Of a stretch of 64,000 bases of DNA, positions 7,597-15,672 are shown in pieces. The DNA comes from Limiplasma sp031549415 (GTDB lineage Bacteria; Bacillota; Clostridia; Christensenellales; Aristaeellaceae), in assembly GCA_031549415.1 (NCBI GenBank), contig JAVBPU010000002.1:83202-147201 (forward strand), given 5' to 3'. A program made the translations under genes and the position numbers. A model generated the notes under the pieces. The model ran no database searches. It was not told the DNA's origin and saw only the letters and a list, made by a program, of their open reading frames with translations. Every line of letters starts with the position of its first letter. Position 1 is the stretch's first letter.

Positions 7597-8640
7597 TTAT
7601 TCGTTAGCATTTCCGTTAGCGTTTTTGAAGAAACCAGACAATTCCGTTTCGTATTTTGAGATGTCTTTTTGCGCTAAGTGAGTGTATATTTTTCGCATGG
7701 TTTCATAATCTGACCATCCGCCGATGTGCATGGTAATCTTTTCAGGCACATTCAAGTGATAGGCCAAAGACGCAAAGGAATGTCGAAGCCCATGAACGCC
7801 CACCAGTGGGAGGTGATTGGCAGCGCATACCCTGTTGATTTGAGCGTATAGGCTATTAGGACTTGTCTTTATGACGCTGCCTTCCTTGACTTCGCAGGAG
7901 CTTAAGGCGCTTTTCAATTCGGGAATCATGATGGGTACGTAGCGGCGAGACTTTTGATTCTTCGTTTCTTTTTTTGTCACGTACGTCCTCTCCTGGCCCA
8001 TGACCACTGCGCCGTCTACAAAAATTCTCCCTTTTTCCAGGTCAACATTCTCCCATGTTAGGGCGTATAGCTCAGAGCGTCGCAATCCGTGAAGGGCGAG
8101 CAACGCAGGGATTTCACACGGCAAGCCAAAAACTCCTTTTACAAAAATGGGAATTTGCTCCGGCTCCAAAAACTTTTTTTCGTGTATGATGACCTGTGGA
8201 AGCTTGACGTTTTGCACAGGTTGCCCTGTCGCATGCCGAATTGCGGAAGCTGCAAACATCCACGCATTCTTCAAGGTTTTTGCAGAGCATAACCTTGCCT
8301 CTGCGTTGCAAATTGCCTGCCAGTCCGCCACGCTATCAATGCGCCTGTTCAACGCGTCCTTGAATCGCGTATCTCTTATCGCTTGATACCCTCTTATCGT
8401 TGACGGAGACAGAGTATTGCTCCTTGTGGAAATATAGCTATCCATTGCCTGCTTGAGTGTTAGCGTAATCTCTTCGGGATTCTGTTCCCTTTTCCCGGCT
8501 AAATATTCGGCCTTAAGCAGTCGGGCCGTCTGGATGCACTTCTTTTCGGTTGATTCTGTGACAGAAACGCTTTCCCCGCCAAGCCGAAGCTGAATAAACC
8601 AATTCCCGCTTGGGAGCTTGCGCGGCTTGGGGGTTTTCAC
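7597..8640 (-). CDS. tyrosine recombinase (phage/ICE integrase)
   Basis: A site-specific recombinase of 347 residues. An arm-type DNA-binding N-terminus (about 1-55) precedes a core-binding domain and the catalytic domain with Arg187 (HGLRRSEL), His283-x-x-Arg286 (HGLRHSFA), His305 (HIGGW) and the nucleophile Tyr319 (KIYTHL). All key residues are present, so the enzyme looks intact. The start is GTG with GGAGG 9 bases upstream; a tiny reading frame ending GGGYQ overlaps it by GTGA. The gene ends 37 bp from the tRNA fragment, the normal place for an integrase acting on that site. Confidence 0.93.
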   Translation of the reverse strand: MKTPKPRKLPSGNWFIQLRLGGESVSVTESTEKKCIQTARLLKAEYLAGKREQNPEEITLTLKQAMDSYISTRSNTLSPSTIRGYQAIRDTRFKDALNRRIDSVADWQAICNAEARLCSAKTLKNAWMFAASAIRHATGQPVQNVKLPQVIIHEKKFLEPEQIPIFVKGVFGLPCEIPALLALHGLRRSELYALTWENVDLEKGRIFVDGAVVMGQERTYVTKKETKNQKSRRYVPIMIPELKSALSSCEVKEGSVIKTSPNSLYAQINRVCAANHLPLVGVHGLRHSFASLAYHLNVPEKITMHIGGWSDYETMRKIYTHLAQKDISKYETELSGFFKNANGNANE

Positions 8641-8740
8641 TGGTATCCGCCTCCGTTTCTAAACAATTGTGGCAACCAGCCTTTCATTGTTTTAGGCTGA
8701 CGCAGGGCATGGCGGATCACCTCCTGTAGGCCCTGGGGAA

Positions 8741-8762
8741 AAGAAAGCCGCCCGAAGGCGGG
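8741..8762 (-). terminator. terminator after the 131-residue hypothetical gene
   Basis: A CCGCC-cgaa-GGCGG stem; on the - strand it is followed by CTTTCTTTT. It immediately follows the stop codon of the gene at 8764. Confidence 0.6.
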
Positions 8763-8763
8763 G

Positions 8764-9159
8764 TCATTTTATATTGTCATTTAGCTGCGGAGGAAGTCCG
8801 GCTGGAAGCTGCCCTGATGGTATATACAAATCTTTCAGTTCCGCAAGGTTATTATAGCATTTTGCAGCGTTGTTGCACAAAATCACATTGTCAAGATACT
8901 CCATAGCCTCCGCTCCCCCGGCCCTGATTTCTTTGGCGTAAAAGTCATACTGTCTCTTATACTTAGACAGCTCGTCTAAAGCTGCTTGTCTTGCTTCCGG
9001 AGTTCCAATTTGCACGGAGCTTCCCAGAAGGCTTTGAAGGGTCCGTTGGCGGATGGCATCGGTTTGCGCACGAAGTGGTGCTGTGTAAATTTGTACAAAG
9101 ATAAAGCCGACTATCGCAAAAATACCAAGGAATATCCACATCTTTTTTTGGCTGCTCAT
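8764..9159 (-). CDS. hypothetical membrane-anchored protein of the prophage remnant
   Basis: I do not recognise this 131-residue protein. Residues about 7-27 (MWIFLGIFAIVGFIFVQIY) form one transmembrane segment or uncleaved signal, followed by a mainly helical, charged exterior region with two cysteines in CNNAAKC. AGAGGCG precedes the ATG. It lies between integrase and repressor, where temperate phages often carry superinfection-exclusion or moron genes; a role of that sort is only a guess. Confidence 0.65.
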   Translation of the reverse strand: MSSQKKMWIFLGIFAIVGFIFVQIYTAPLRAQTDAIRQRTLQSLLGSSVQIGTPEARQAALDELSKYKRQYDFYAKEIRAGGAEAMEYLDNVILCNNAAKCYNNLAELKDLYIPSGQLPAGLPPQLNDNIK

Positions 9160-9374
9160 AAAAACGCCTCTTTCTCTTTTGTGAATAAGGGATTCTTACT
9201 TCGAGCATACACTACAAGCATCGTTTCCGTCAATAAAAACCACGCCTTTTGTAAATCTTGTGCCTCTGCCGATCCTATCCTACTATACCTAGTGGCTTGA
9301 CCGAATAGACGTTTGCGTGTATTATGCAAATACAAACATTAGTTCCCCAACAATAGAATAGCGAGGTGCAGCAC

Positions 9375-9512
9375 ATGAGACAGGATGAGAGGGAGCTGGA
9401 ACGGGAGAGCGACTACTACCGGGAGAAAATCATTTGCTTGCTGAAACAGCTTAATAACTCGTCCATGCTGGAACGCATCTATTGGTTCATATGCCGACGA
9501 TTGACCGATTGA
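9375..9512 (+). CDS. small phage/ICE-type protein (45 aa)
   Basis: A 45-residue protein beginning MRQDERELERESDYYREKI, with a charged helix followed by an LLKQL and IYWFICRRL hydrophobic stretch. AGGTG lies upstream at usable spacing. Similar short proteins of this look occur near repressor genes in Clostridia phages and conjugative elements, as far as I recall; the function is unknown. It points toward the repressor gene, which runs the other way. Confidence 0.55.
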   Translation: MRQDERELERESDYYREKIICLLKQLNNSSMLERIYWFICRRLTD

Positions 9513-9533
9513 CCAAAGCCGGGGCCGCCTTAC

Positions 9534-9902
9534 TTATGGGCGGTCCTCTTTGATGTACTTATCAAGCCAGGCTTCAATGTCTTTCCACGCTTCTACGGGC
9601 AGGTCAGCCAGCCCCCGAAACACGCTTTTTACAAATTCATTATCGCCATACATGATGCGTTCCATCTTGCCCATGTCCGCCTCATTGGCGGGCATTTTCA
9701 TTGGCTCCACGCCGTTTTTAAGCCAGTCTGGGTTGATGGAAAATTCGCGGCAGATGAGTTTAATGGTCTGCTCGGTTACGCCGTTTTCTCCCTTCTCCAT
9801 TTTTGAAATTGCCGATTTCTGAACGCCAAGCCGTTCTCCCATCTCTGTCTGTGTCAAGTTCAAATCTTCGCGGATGCCCTTGATCCGTTCGCGTATATCC
9901 AT
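9534..9902 (-). CDS. XRE/Cro-CI family repressor
   Basis: A 122-residue repressor of the element. An N-terminal helix-turn-helix (IREDLNLTQTEMGERLGVQ then KSAISKMEKGENGV, about 8-45) is followed by a short C-terminal region without a recognisable peptidase domain, so SOS-type autocleavage is not expected. The start at 9902 is set by AGGAGG 7 bases upstream; the longer frame starts outside any ribosome site. It faces a rightward promoter overlapping a perfect inverted repeat (9943-9988), the classical lysogeny switch layout. Confidence 0.88.
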   Translation of the reverse strand: MDIRERIKGIREDLNLTQTEMGERLGVQKSAISKMEKGENGVTEQTIKLICREFSINPDWLKNGVEPMKMPANEADMGKMERIMYGDNEFVKSVFRGLADLPVEAWKDIEAWLDKYIKEDRP

Positions 9903-9942
9903 GCAATCGCCTCCTGAAAATAATATATCAAAAAAAGTTTCC

Positions 9943-9988
9943 AAAGTCAACTTTCCCCATTGACTTTTTCCAGAAAAGATACTATACT
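9943..9988 (+). promoter_or_regulatory. phage-type rightward promoter with overlapping operator
   Basis: AAAGTCAA (9943-9950) and TTGACTTT (9960-9967) form a perfect 8-bp inverted repeat with a 9-base centre. TTGACT (9960-9965), a 17-base spacer and TATACT (9983-9988) form a near-consensus promoter whose -35 lies in the right operator half. This is the expected binding site of the divergent repressor, controlling the small early genes at 10027 and 10257. Confidence 0.82.
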
Positions 9989-10026
9989 GTGTCTATAAGA
10001 CACTTTGCCTGAAGGAGGATGGAAAT

Positions 10027-10185
10027 ATGACCATTTTCAAGCAGGATGACAGAACCGGCATCAGGTGTGGGATCAACGACCGCGGCGAGTTGTTCCTGGG
10101 AGGAAACGGGAGCGGATACAATCTCGATGATACGCCGGAAAACCGCGATTACATCTTGCGCGACTTTGATTTCTACACCAAATAG
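10027..10185 (+). CDS. small hypothetical early protein (52 aa)
   Basis: A 52-residue acidic protein (starts MTIFKQDDRTGIRCGIN, ends FDFYTK). It has a good GAAGGAGGA ribosome site, and the repressor-controlled promoter lies 40 bases upstream. It is the first gene rightward of the switch, the position of Cro or antirepressor genes, but no helix-turn-helix is visible and the function is unknown. Confidence 0.55.
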   Translation: MTIFKQDDRTGIRCGINDRGELFLGGNGSGYNLDDTPENRDYILRDFDFYTK

Positions 10186-10256
10186 CCGAAACCCCATCCG
10201 GGGTCTGCCGGGGATGGTCTCCCGGCACTGATGAGGCAGACTAAGGAGGTGAGTGT

Positions 10257-10355
10257 ATGCAGAGCAATGACATTCGGCCCAAGGAGGCTAATCACAGTCG
10301 AAGCCATATGCTTTTCCTCCATATGTCTTTCAAGTTTTCAGTTTTTATGCTATGA
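10257..10355 (+). pseudogene. truncated early phage gene at the element's broken edge
   Basis: AAGGAGGTGAGTGT precedes an ATG reading MQSNDIRPKEANHSRSHM, which then runs out at a TGA after 32 codons. The strong ribosome site and the phage-like first dozen residues contrast with the unconvincing rest. I infer that a longer gene (perhaps a DNA-binding excisionase type) was cut near 10290, where foreign AT-rich DNA begins. The exact junction cannot be fixed from one sequence. Confidence 0.4.
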
Positions 10356-10362
10356 TTTTGAC

Positions 10363-10441
10363 GTAAATACTGCTTTTGACTGCTCGGAACACTTTGATTT
10401 ATAAGGCTTTGGGGGTAAATCCTATAATGCTAGTCGCACCA
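10363..10441 (+). repeat. 79-bp module-border repeat, copy A
   Basis: It starts GTAAATACTGC and ends TAGTCGCACCA. It aligns without gaps to copy C (12080-12158) and with a 2-base deletion to copy D (16605-16681). The 3' end resembles a tRNA acceptor end (GCACCA; in copy D preceded by CACTCGC, the complement of a tRNA-Leu-type GCGAGTG start). No full cloverleaf can be drawn. Copies A and C flank the Shedu-like gene. Confidence 0.8.
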
Positions 10442-10445
10442 CATT

Positions 10446-10477
10446 CAGAGTCGTCGAATCTGACGGCTCTGTTTTTT
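10446..10477 (+). terminator. strong rho-independent terminator
   Basis: A 10-bp stem CAGAGTCGTC/GACGGCTCTG (one G-T pair) with a 6-base loop is followed by six T residues. It directly follows repeat copy A, so the two may together form a short transcript with its own terminator, or the hairpin may insulate the downstream gene from prophage transcription. Confidence 0.8.
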
Positions 10478-10503
10478 CTCCTTTTTTCAATTTTCTTGCA
10501 AAT

Positions 10504-10585
10504 TCTAGTATATCTGATGTGCAAGTCCTATAAGAACACTCATTTGGCAACGCTATCTTATAAGGTTTTCGGAGTTGGCAGATGG
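10504..10585 (+). repeat. degenerate pieces of the module-border repeat
   Basis: 10504-10548 matches the last half of copy C (TCTAGT...GCAAGTCCTATAA.A.CAC), and 10555-10585 recalls the TTATAAGG-TTT-GG part of copies A and D. These look like decayed further copies. Apart from them and the terminator, 10356-10760 has no credible gene; the short open frames there run through the repeats. Confidence 0.5.
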
Positions 10586-10812
10586 AGACTTCCAAGTAAA
10601 TTGATGATAGATCTTGCTTCTTTGAGGATGGGGTGCCACACTCCTATCGGCGGGATACACTGCAACAGAAATACCGTTCACTGCTTGCTTTTTAAGTAAA
10701 TTAGCTGTATGGGTTTTCTTGAGAATAGTCAACTATCGCTCCCTTTTTTTATTGTTTATTTTAAAGTAATAGGATATACTTGAATCCATGAATAAGCATA
10801 GAAGGTAACAAA

Positions 10813-12033
10813 GTGAGTATTGAGTTTGTTCGAAAAGGCAAAGAGCTGATTTTGCTTTATCACCCAGAAATGGTTGATTCCGAAACTCTACTGCAACAAA
10901 TAAAAGACAAGGGCACGTGGGAAATTAAGCATTGCTTTACAGTATCTTTAGATCGGCTTCGGCATAATGAAGCCGAATTCGATTCTTTTATAGAAACAGT
11001 ATGCTTTTGTATCGGAAGTGTTGGATCTAAATATACGAAGATTGACCGCGATGTGGTTGGAACCAAAAATGTCTTTTATTTTGCGAATGAAATTGATCTG
11101 AAAGAAAAAATGTTTATCGCGTGCCGCAATATTTCGATTCTTGGAAAGTTCGACCAAGTTGTAAGCTCGGATGTCTATATTGGAGAAAGCACAGATAGTA
11201 CAGTCAATCTTCCGTATTTTGCTTTTATTAATTTAGTTAAACATTTTCCAAATACTGCCGAGTTGAATCATTATGTAGCTGCTAAAATCGCTAGAATGGT
11301 TAAAGAATACTTAGCTGAAGCTGAAATCCACGAATCGCGATTCGAAAAATTTTTAGAAAGACGTCCACAAACACATTATACTACCATAGGGGAAACAGGC
11401 TTTTCGCAGCAAATTAAGATAATTGAGCTAGATCAGCTTGAATTGATAAGTAAAGAATTGCACCATCTTTTAGAAAACGCTGGCGGAATGGCGGAAAAAA
11501 CATGGCAAGTAAAAATACACGACATTATCCGAGTGCTCTATCCGAAATACATTGCGGCTTTTAGAGAAATAAAAATTCAAGGCACAGATGGGTATGGTAA
11601 GTATCCAGATTTCTTGTTGGTTGATGCTGATGGATATGTGGATGTCGTGGAGATTAAGAAGCCGGACATCCAGTTGCTTACGAAACAATCTTCGTATCGA
11701 AACAACTATGTTCCCGTGCGAGAATTTGCCGGTGCAATACAACAAATTGAAAAATATGTTTTCTGTTTGAGCCATTGGGGAAAAGATGGTGAAAAGCACC
11801 TTGAAAAAAAGCTATGGGGCCGTTTGCCAAAGGACATCCACCCTCAAATAATAAATCCCCAGGGCATTTTGATACTCGGCAGGAGCAAAGATTTCAATTC
11901 ACAACAAAAGAACGACTTTGAACTCATAAAGCGGCAGTATAAGCATATCGCCGATATCATAAGTTATGATGATTTGCTTTCTCGCATAAAGAACATTATT
12001 CTTGCACTAACAAAAGCATTATCGGATAGTTAG
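10813..12033 (+). CDS. Shedu-like (DUF4263) nuclease, putative anti-phage protein
   Basis: A 406-residue protein whose C-terminal half matches the DUF4263/SduA nuclease: Asp266 (KYPDFLLV), then Glu280-x-Lys282 (DVVEIKKP), and a downstream Gln-rich helix (AIQQIEKY, 308-315), a PD-(D/E)xK active site. Residues 1-190 form a different N-terminal domain, probably sensory. Shedu proteins are single-gene anti-phage systems acting as nucleases; defence is inferred by family. The start is GTG with AAGG 7 bases upstream; TTGTTT, 17 bases and TATACT form a promoter just before. The AT-rich composition contrasts with both sides, and border repeats A and C flank it, so it was probably acquired. Confidence 0.85.
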   Translation: MSIEFVRKGKELILLYHPEMVDSETLLQQIKDKGTWEIKHCFTVSLDRLRHNEAEFDSFIETVCFCIGSVGSKYTKIDRDVVGTKNVFYFANEIDLKEKMFIACRNISILGKFDQVVSSDVYIGESTDSTVNLPYFAFINLVKHFPNTAELNHYVAAKIARMVKEYLAEAEIHESRFEKFLERRPQTHYTTIGETGFSQQIKIIELDQLELISKELHHLLENAGGMAEKTWQVKIHDIIRVLYPKYIAAFREIKIQGTDGYGKYPDFLLVDADGYVDVVEIKKPDIQLLTKQSSYRNNYVPVREFAGAIQQIEKYVFCLSHWGKDGEKHLEKKLWGRLPKDIHPQIINPQGILILGRSKDFNSQQKNDFELIKRQYKHIADIISYDDLLSRIKNIILALTKALSDS

Positions 12034-12079
12034 TATGTCCGCGTGCGATCAACAAAAATTTCTCCAAGCAAAAAAAGAA

Positions 12080-12158
12080 GTAAATACTGCTTCCGACCGC
12101 TCACAAGCCATTGATTTATCTAGTTTTCTGCGCAAGTCCTATAAAAGCACCCACACCA
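12080..12158 (+). repeat. 79-bp module-border repeat, copy C
   Basis: Same length as copy A and gap-free in alignment with it, though more diverged (GTAAATACTGCTTCCGACCG at the left, AGCACCCACACCA at the right). It separates the Shedu-like gene from the surface-protein/glycosyltransferase cluster. Confidence 0.75.
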
Positions 12159-12165
12159 AACCCAT

Positions 12166-12219
12166 ATAATCCGAACCAATCCAGACAGTTTGTATCTGTC
12201 GGTGATGGGTTCGGATTAT
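12166..12219. terminator. long hairpin after repeat copy C
   Basis: Perfect 12-bp arms ATAATCCGAACC and GGTTCGGATTAT enclose an inner CAGACAG/CTGTCGG stem. It follows copy C as the terminator at 10446 follows copy A, and T-rich sequence follows. The remaining 12220-12354 holds no gene I can support. Confidence 0.6.
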
Positions 12220-12354
12220 TGCTTTATTTCGAGTATGCTTTCTTTTCAAATGGCGTGAAGCAACGGGCGGAGTCAAAGCACAGGGGGCCGAGGAAAAAGG
12301 AGAAAACTGAATAGATATTAAAAAAGAGGCGGTGGCATCATTCCGATACTCCAG

Positions 12355-13158
12355 CTATAAGGAACAAAGATAACGCTGGTCAGCGGACGCGATCAGCGTG
12401 CAATCCTTTTCACCCCCATACGTCGCGGTTTTATGAGCGATCCCGCCCGCGGCAAGCTGTGCTTTTATGATCTCAACTGTCTTTTGCTCGCCGCTGCGAT
12501 GTGTGTCGTCTATAAGGATTGTAAACGACCCGGCGAGGCATCCGGGGAGCAGTTCCAGCACATCGGTGCGTGAGGCCGCTCCGGTATCGGTTGTGCCATA
12601 AGGACCGTCGATGAGGATAAGATCAAACACCTGTCCGTGAAGGCGGCGTGCAAAGTCCTCGTATGCCGGTACGGTATGCGGGCTTGACGTTTCCAACGCC
12701 GCCTTGCGTACCAGGCTCATCCGTAGCAGCGTGGTCTGATTGGGGAGGGAGAAATTCCTCAAAAAAAAGGCAATCCAATCTTCATTGTGCTCCACCACCC
12801 AATGGGCACAATCGGCATGATGTGCGGCATATTGCGCGATCATGCGCGTGGTCTGGCCCATGCCCAATTCCAGAATACGGCGTGGCGAGGAATCTGAGAG
12901 TATGCGAAAAAGTGCGTATAGCAACGGATACCCGGCGGCCCAACGCCCCGGCGAAAACGCTTTCGAGGGAAGCCATGCGCAATCCGCGATCGAATCGCGA
13001 AAGACCTGACTCCACAACAGTTCCCGGATCATAGCATCGCTACGCCGGAGGTTTTGCCGGATCGCCTGAAGCTCAGCGTGAAGCTGAATGAGCTCCTCTG
13101 GATATGGCGCCGCGCTCTGGGCGGATAGTACGGCGCGGGGGTCAAGATTTGGAGGCAT
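12355..13158 (-). CDS. class I SAM-methyltransferase-like protein
   Basis: A 267-residue protein with a Rossmann methyltransferase core: ILELGMGQTTRMIAQYA (motif I, near 104-120), HWVVEHNEDW (motif II acidic residue), FDLILIDGPYG (motif IV) and TILIDDTHR. The N-terminal 60 residues are helical. The target is unknown; a sugar or surface-polymer methyltransferase fits the setting. The start at 13158 follows AGGAGGGAATTC; the longer frame runs through the intergenic gap. It is downstream of the Cys/Pro-rich surface-protein gene, same direction. Confidence 0.75.
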   Translation of the reverse strand: MPPNLDPRAVLSAQSAAPYPEELIQLHAELQAIRQNLRRSDAMIRELLWSQVFRDSIADCAWLPSKAFSPGRWAAGYPLLYALFRILSDSSPRRILELGMGQTTRMIAQYAAHHADCAHWVVEHNEDWIAFFLRNFSLPNQTTLLRMSLVRKAALETSSPHTVPAYEDFARRLHGQVFDLILIDGPYGTTDTGAASRTDVLELLPGCLAGSFTILIDDTHRSGEQKTVEIIKAQLAAGGIAHKTATYGGEKDCTLIASADQRYLCSL

Positions 13159-13313
13159 GAATTCCCTCCTTGCTGCGAACCAGCTCGCTCGCGGGCGCTG
13201 AGAACAGGCACACGGACCGTCGTCATCTTGCGAGGTGTGCCGATGTTTGCCTTCCTGAGCGGCTTGTCGCATCCATCTGGATCAGGCTGGCGCTGCGGGT
13301 CTATGTGCGGGGA

Positions 13314-14621
13314 CTAAAGGCTTGGAATTGTCTCTGTGATGATGCCGCCCGACAGGACGCATATGCCATTCACCGGGAATGGGCCGCAGGAGACCAGTGG
13401 CGTGACCAGCGTTTGCGCGGCATGGCTGTCCATGACCGTGATACTGCCGGCGATGTTGACGACGCTCGCCAGGAACGCGTTGCCCGTATAAAAAGGCGGT
13501 GATACACCTGTGATCCTAAGATCCGCGAACACCACTTCGTCTGCGCCCAGCGTGGGCCCGATAAGGCTGAGCGCTCCAATGATAAACACATTTTGTACAA
13601 AAGGTGTACCTTGGGAATCCAAAAAGCGTAGAATCACCGGGAAAGAGAGCTGCATGTCGATTCCCTGAAACGAATTCGCAGCCATCAGCACATTGGGCAG
13701 GATCGGCAGGATTTCCACGGATGCCGAGCTATAGGGGGGGGTACCCACCTGTTGGAAGGGGATGACCCCGGCCATGAACGCGCCGGGTTCCATGTTGCAA
13801 AAGCTGTGAAGCCCAATCATGCTGACACAGGTAGCGGGATATCCGCGAGGCGGAGCCTCGCAGCTGAAATCGGGAAGAACTGCGAAGTGCTGCGGTTGAT
13901 TCTCAAATCCCAGGATGTCCATCGTGGAACTGGCGGTGAAGGTCAGCGTATTCCCGGAAACGGATAGGCCGGTGATCGTGCCGCTTTGCACCGAGATAAA
14001 GAAATCAAAGCCTGCCGGTGTGGTGGATCTTGGGAAAGTTTGATTGACCGTAACCGGGAAATTAATGAATTTCGAGCGCGTAGCCCCCGTGCCGTCCTGG
14101 TATATCAGCATCACCGTGGGTCGAATCTCCCCGTGCATCTGATACGGTGCGGGCGGTACGTCGGTCACTTCCAAATCGAAAATCGCTTGCTGGTTGTCAA
14201 GGATGAATTCCGCACTCACAGCGATGTATGGCGGAGGCCCATCGTTAGAGCTGAAGGCGTTGGCCACGCTGACCGGCAAGCCGGATATGACCTGGGACGC
14301 ATCCAAAAAACCCGGCAACCCTCCGGTGCAAACAACGGCGGGGTTCTCAGGCGTTGGACAGGGCGGGCATACAGGACACGGCGGACAAGGCGGGCATACG
14401 GGACACGGTGGCCCAGATGGACAAGGTGGGCAGACAGAGCAAGGCGCGCAGGGGAGAACCCCAACAGGGGGGCAACAAGGTCTGAACACATTGCACATCC
14501 CGTTTTGCGGAGCGGGAATGGGCTGGAAGTTGTCGGGAACACACCTGTCAAACGCCGGACAGGGTTTTGGGCAACAAGGACCCCAAGCGCCAAAGCCACC
14601 ACCCGCAGGTTTGTGATTCAT
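13314..14621 (-). CDS. Cys/Pro-rich repeat surface protein (spore-surface-like)
   Basis: A 435-residue protein without a classical signal peptide. Residues about 12-92 are packed with Cys and Pro, including tandem CPPCP/CPVC units (CPPCPPCPVCPPCP), followed by a long hydroxyl-rich beta-type region of two similar halves (each begins with a Cys, G-L-x-S/F-type stretch and has a P-P-Y motif). Such Cys-rich heads are common in cross-linked spore coat or exosporium proteins; that assignment is inference. AGGAGTGGATACC precedes the ATG at 14621. It is divergent from two glycosyltransferases, which may modify it. The protein at 32188 has the same design. Confidence 0.65.
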   Translation of the reverse strand: MNHKPAGGGFGAWGPCCPKPCPAFDRCVPDNFQPIPAPQNGMCNVFRPCCPPVGVLPCAPCSVCPPCPSGPPCPVCPPCPPCPVCPPCPTPENPAVVCTGGLPGFLDASQVISGLPVSVANAFSSNDGPPPYIAVSAEFILDNQQAIFDLEVTDVPPAPYQMHGEIRPTVMLIYQDGTGATRSKFINFPVTVNQTFPRSTTPAGFDFFISVQSGTITGLSVSGNTLTFTASSTMDILGFENQPQHFAVLPDFSCEAPPRGYPATCVSMIGLHSFCNMEPGAFMAGVIPFQQVGTPPYSSASVEILPILPNVLMAANSFQGIDMQLSFPVILRFLDSQGTPFVQNVFIIGALSLIGPTLGADEVVFADLRITGVSPPFYTGNAFLASVVNIAGSITVMDSHAAQTLVTPLVSCGPFPVNGICVLSGGIITETIPSL

Positions 14622-14726
14622 GGTATCCACTCCTATCGCATGCAGCGCAAAATTCACTCCATCCTATGCGGCAGATTATGGAAAGATTCAGAAGAAAGCA
14701 CATATGATTACGCGGGAGGTGAAGCC

Positions 14727-15671
14727 ATGCCGCTGGTATCCATCGTCATCGCCACCTATAACGACGGGCCCATGCTGAGCGCCTGTCTGCGCACGACGCT
14801 GGCCCAGTCGCTGGAGGATATTGAGGTGATTTGTGTAGACGACGCATCCGACGACCAAACGCCGTCCATTCTCGCGGACTTCGCCGCGCGGGACCCACGT
14901 GTGCGTGTGGTGAGGCTTACGCAGCGCTCGTCGGCGGCTACGGCGCGTGTGGAGGGCGCGCGGCTGGCTTTGGCGCCCTACATCCTATTTGTCGATTCCG
15001 ACGATGAATTGGCGGAAAACGCCTGCGAGATCGCCCGGGAACGCATCCTGAAAGAAGATGCGGACGTACTACAATTCACTGTGGAAATAGTAAACGTCAA
15101 CGGCCTGTCGGGACGGCTCTTGGGACACGAAGGGCGCTATGATTCCATGGAAGCGCTACTGGACGCGTGCTATACCCAAGGGTTTGCGGCGTGCAACGTT
15201 CTGTGGAACCGCGTGTTTGAAACTGCTTTGGTCCGGCGCGCCTTTGCCTGGGCCAGGCCCGCCTTTGTGCCCGCCGCCAACGATCTGTACCTGTTCTTTC
15301 TGATTGCCACCCATGCCAGGCTGTATCGCGCCGTCAGCACGCCGCCCCTTTACCGGCATTTTGTAGGCCGCAGCACCGGCGACCGCCAGGGCTCGCCCGT
15401 GGCGCTCTTGCATCACGCCTGCAGCAAGGCCCGCGCTCTCGCGCTCATTGAGGCATACATCGCGGAACGGCAGCTTGCTATAGACCCGCAAATCGTAAAA
15501 AAGCTCCGCGAAACCTTTGAACGGGGGAGCGCGTCTGCCTATCGCCCGCTTCCGCCTAACATACAAGCGCAGTGCTTCGAAATGCTGCGTTCCTACTGGG
15601 ATGTGGACGCGGCGGGGCGCATCATCGACTTGGCAAAAAAAATGGGGAAAGAAAACTCAAGGAGAGCGTGA
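14727..15671 (+). CDS. family 2 glycosyltransferase
   Basis: A GT-A fold enzyme of 314 residues. VSIVIATYNDGPML opens the nucleotide-sugar domain, Asp38-Asp39 (CVDDASDDQT) contacts the nucleotide and Asp90-x-Asp92 (FVDSDDEL) is the DxD metal motif. The C-terminal third is helical with no membrane segment. The ATG at 14727 has GGGAGGTGAAG upstream; the much longer frame reaching back to 13986 is antisense to the surface-protein gene and is rejected. It is one base from the next glycosyltransferase, so the pair is translated as an operon. Confidence 0.9.
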   Translation: MPLVSIVIATYNDGPMLSACLRTTLAQSLEDIEVICVDDASDDQTPSILADFAARDPRVRVVRLTQRSSAATARVEGARLALAPYILFVDSDDELAENACEIARERILKEDADVLQFTVEIVNVNGLSGRLLGHEGRYDSMEALLDACYTQGFAACNVLWNRVFETALVRRAFAWARPAFVPAANDLYLFFLIATHARLYRAVSTPPLYRHFVGRSTGDRQGSPVALLHHACSKARALALIEAYIAERQLAIDPQIVKKLRETFERGSASAYRPLPPNIQAQCFEMLRSYWDVDAAGRIIDLAKKMGKENSRRA

Positions 15672-15672
15672 T

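Noticed and set aside
7531..7600. intact tRNA-Thr gene on the - strand
   Set aside because: Only the T-arm and acceptor 3' strand are present; no D-arm, anticodon arm or 5' acceptor strand upstream.
10376..10699. 107-codon frame between prophage remnant and Shedu gene
   Set aside because: Runs through border repeat A, a strong terminator and decayed repeat pieces; no ribosome site.
14330..14470. CRISPR-like or minisatellite array
   Set aside because: The periodic GC-rich pattern is simply the coding sequence of tandem CPPCP units in the surface protein.
13986..14726. N-terminal extension of the first glycosyltransferase frame
   Set aside because: Antisense to the Cys/Pro-rich protein; the ATG at 14727 has a clear ribosome site and the GT2 domain begins there.
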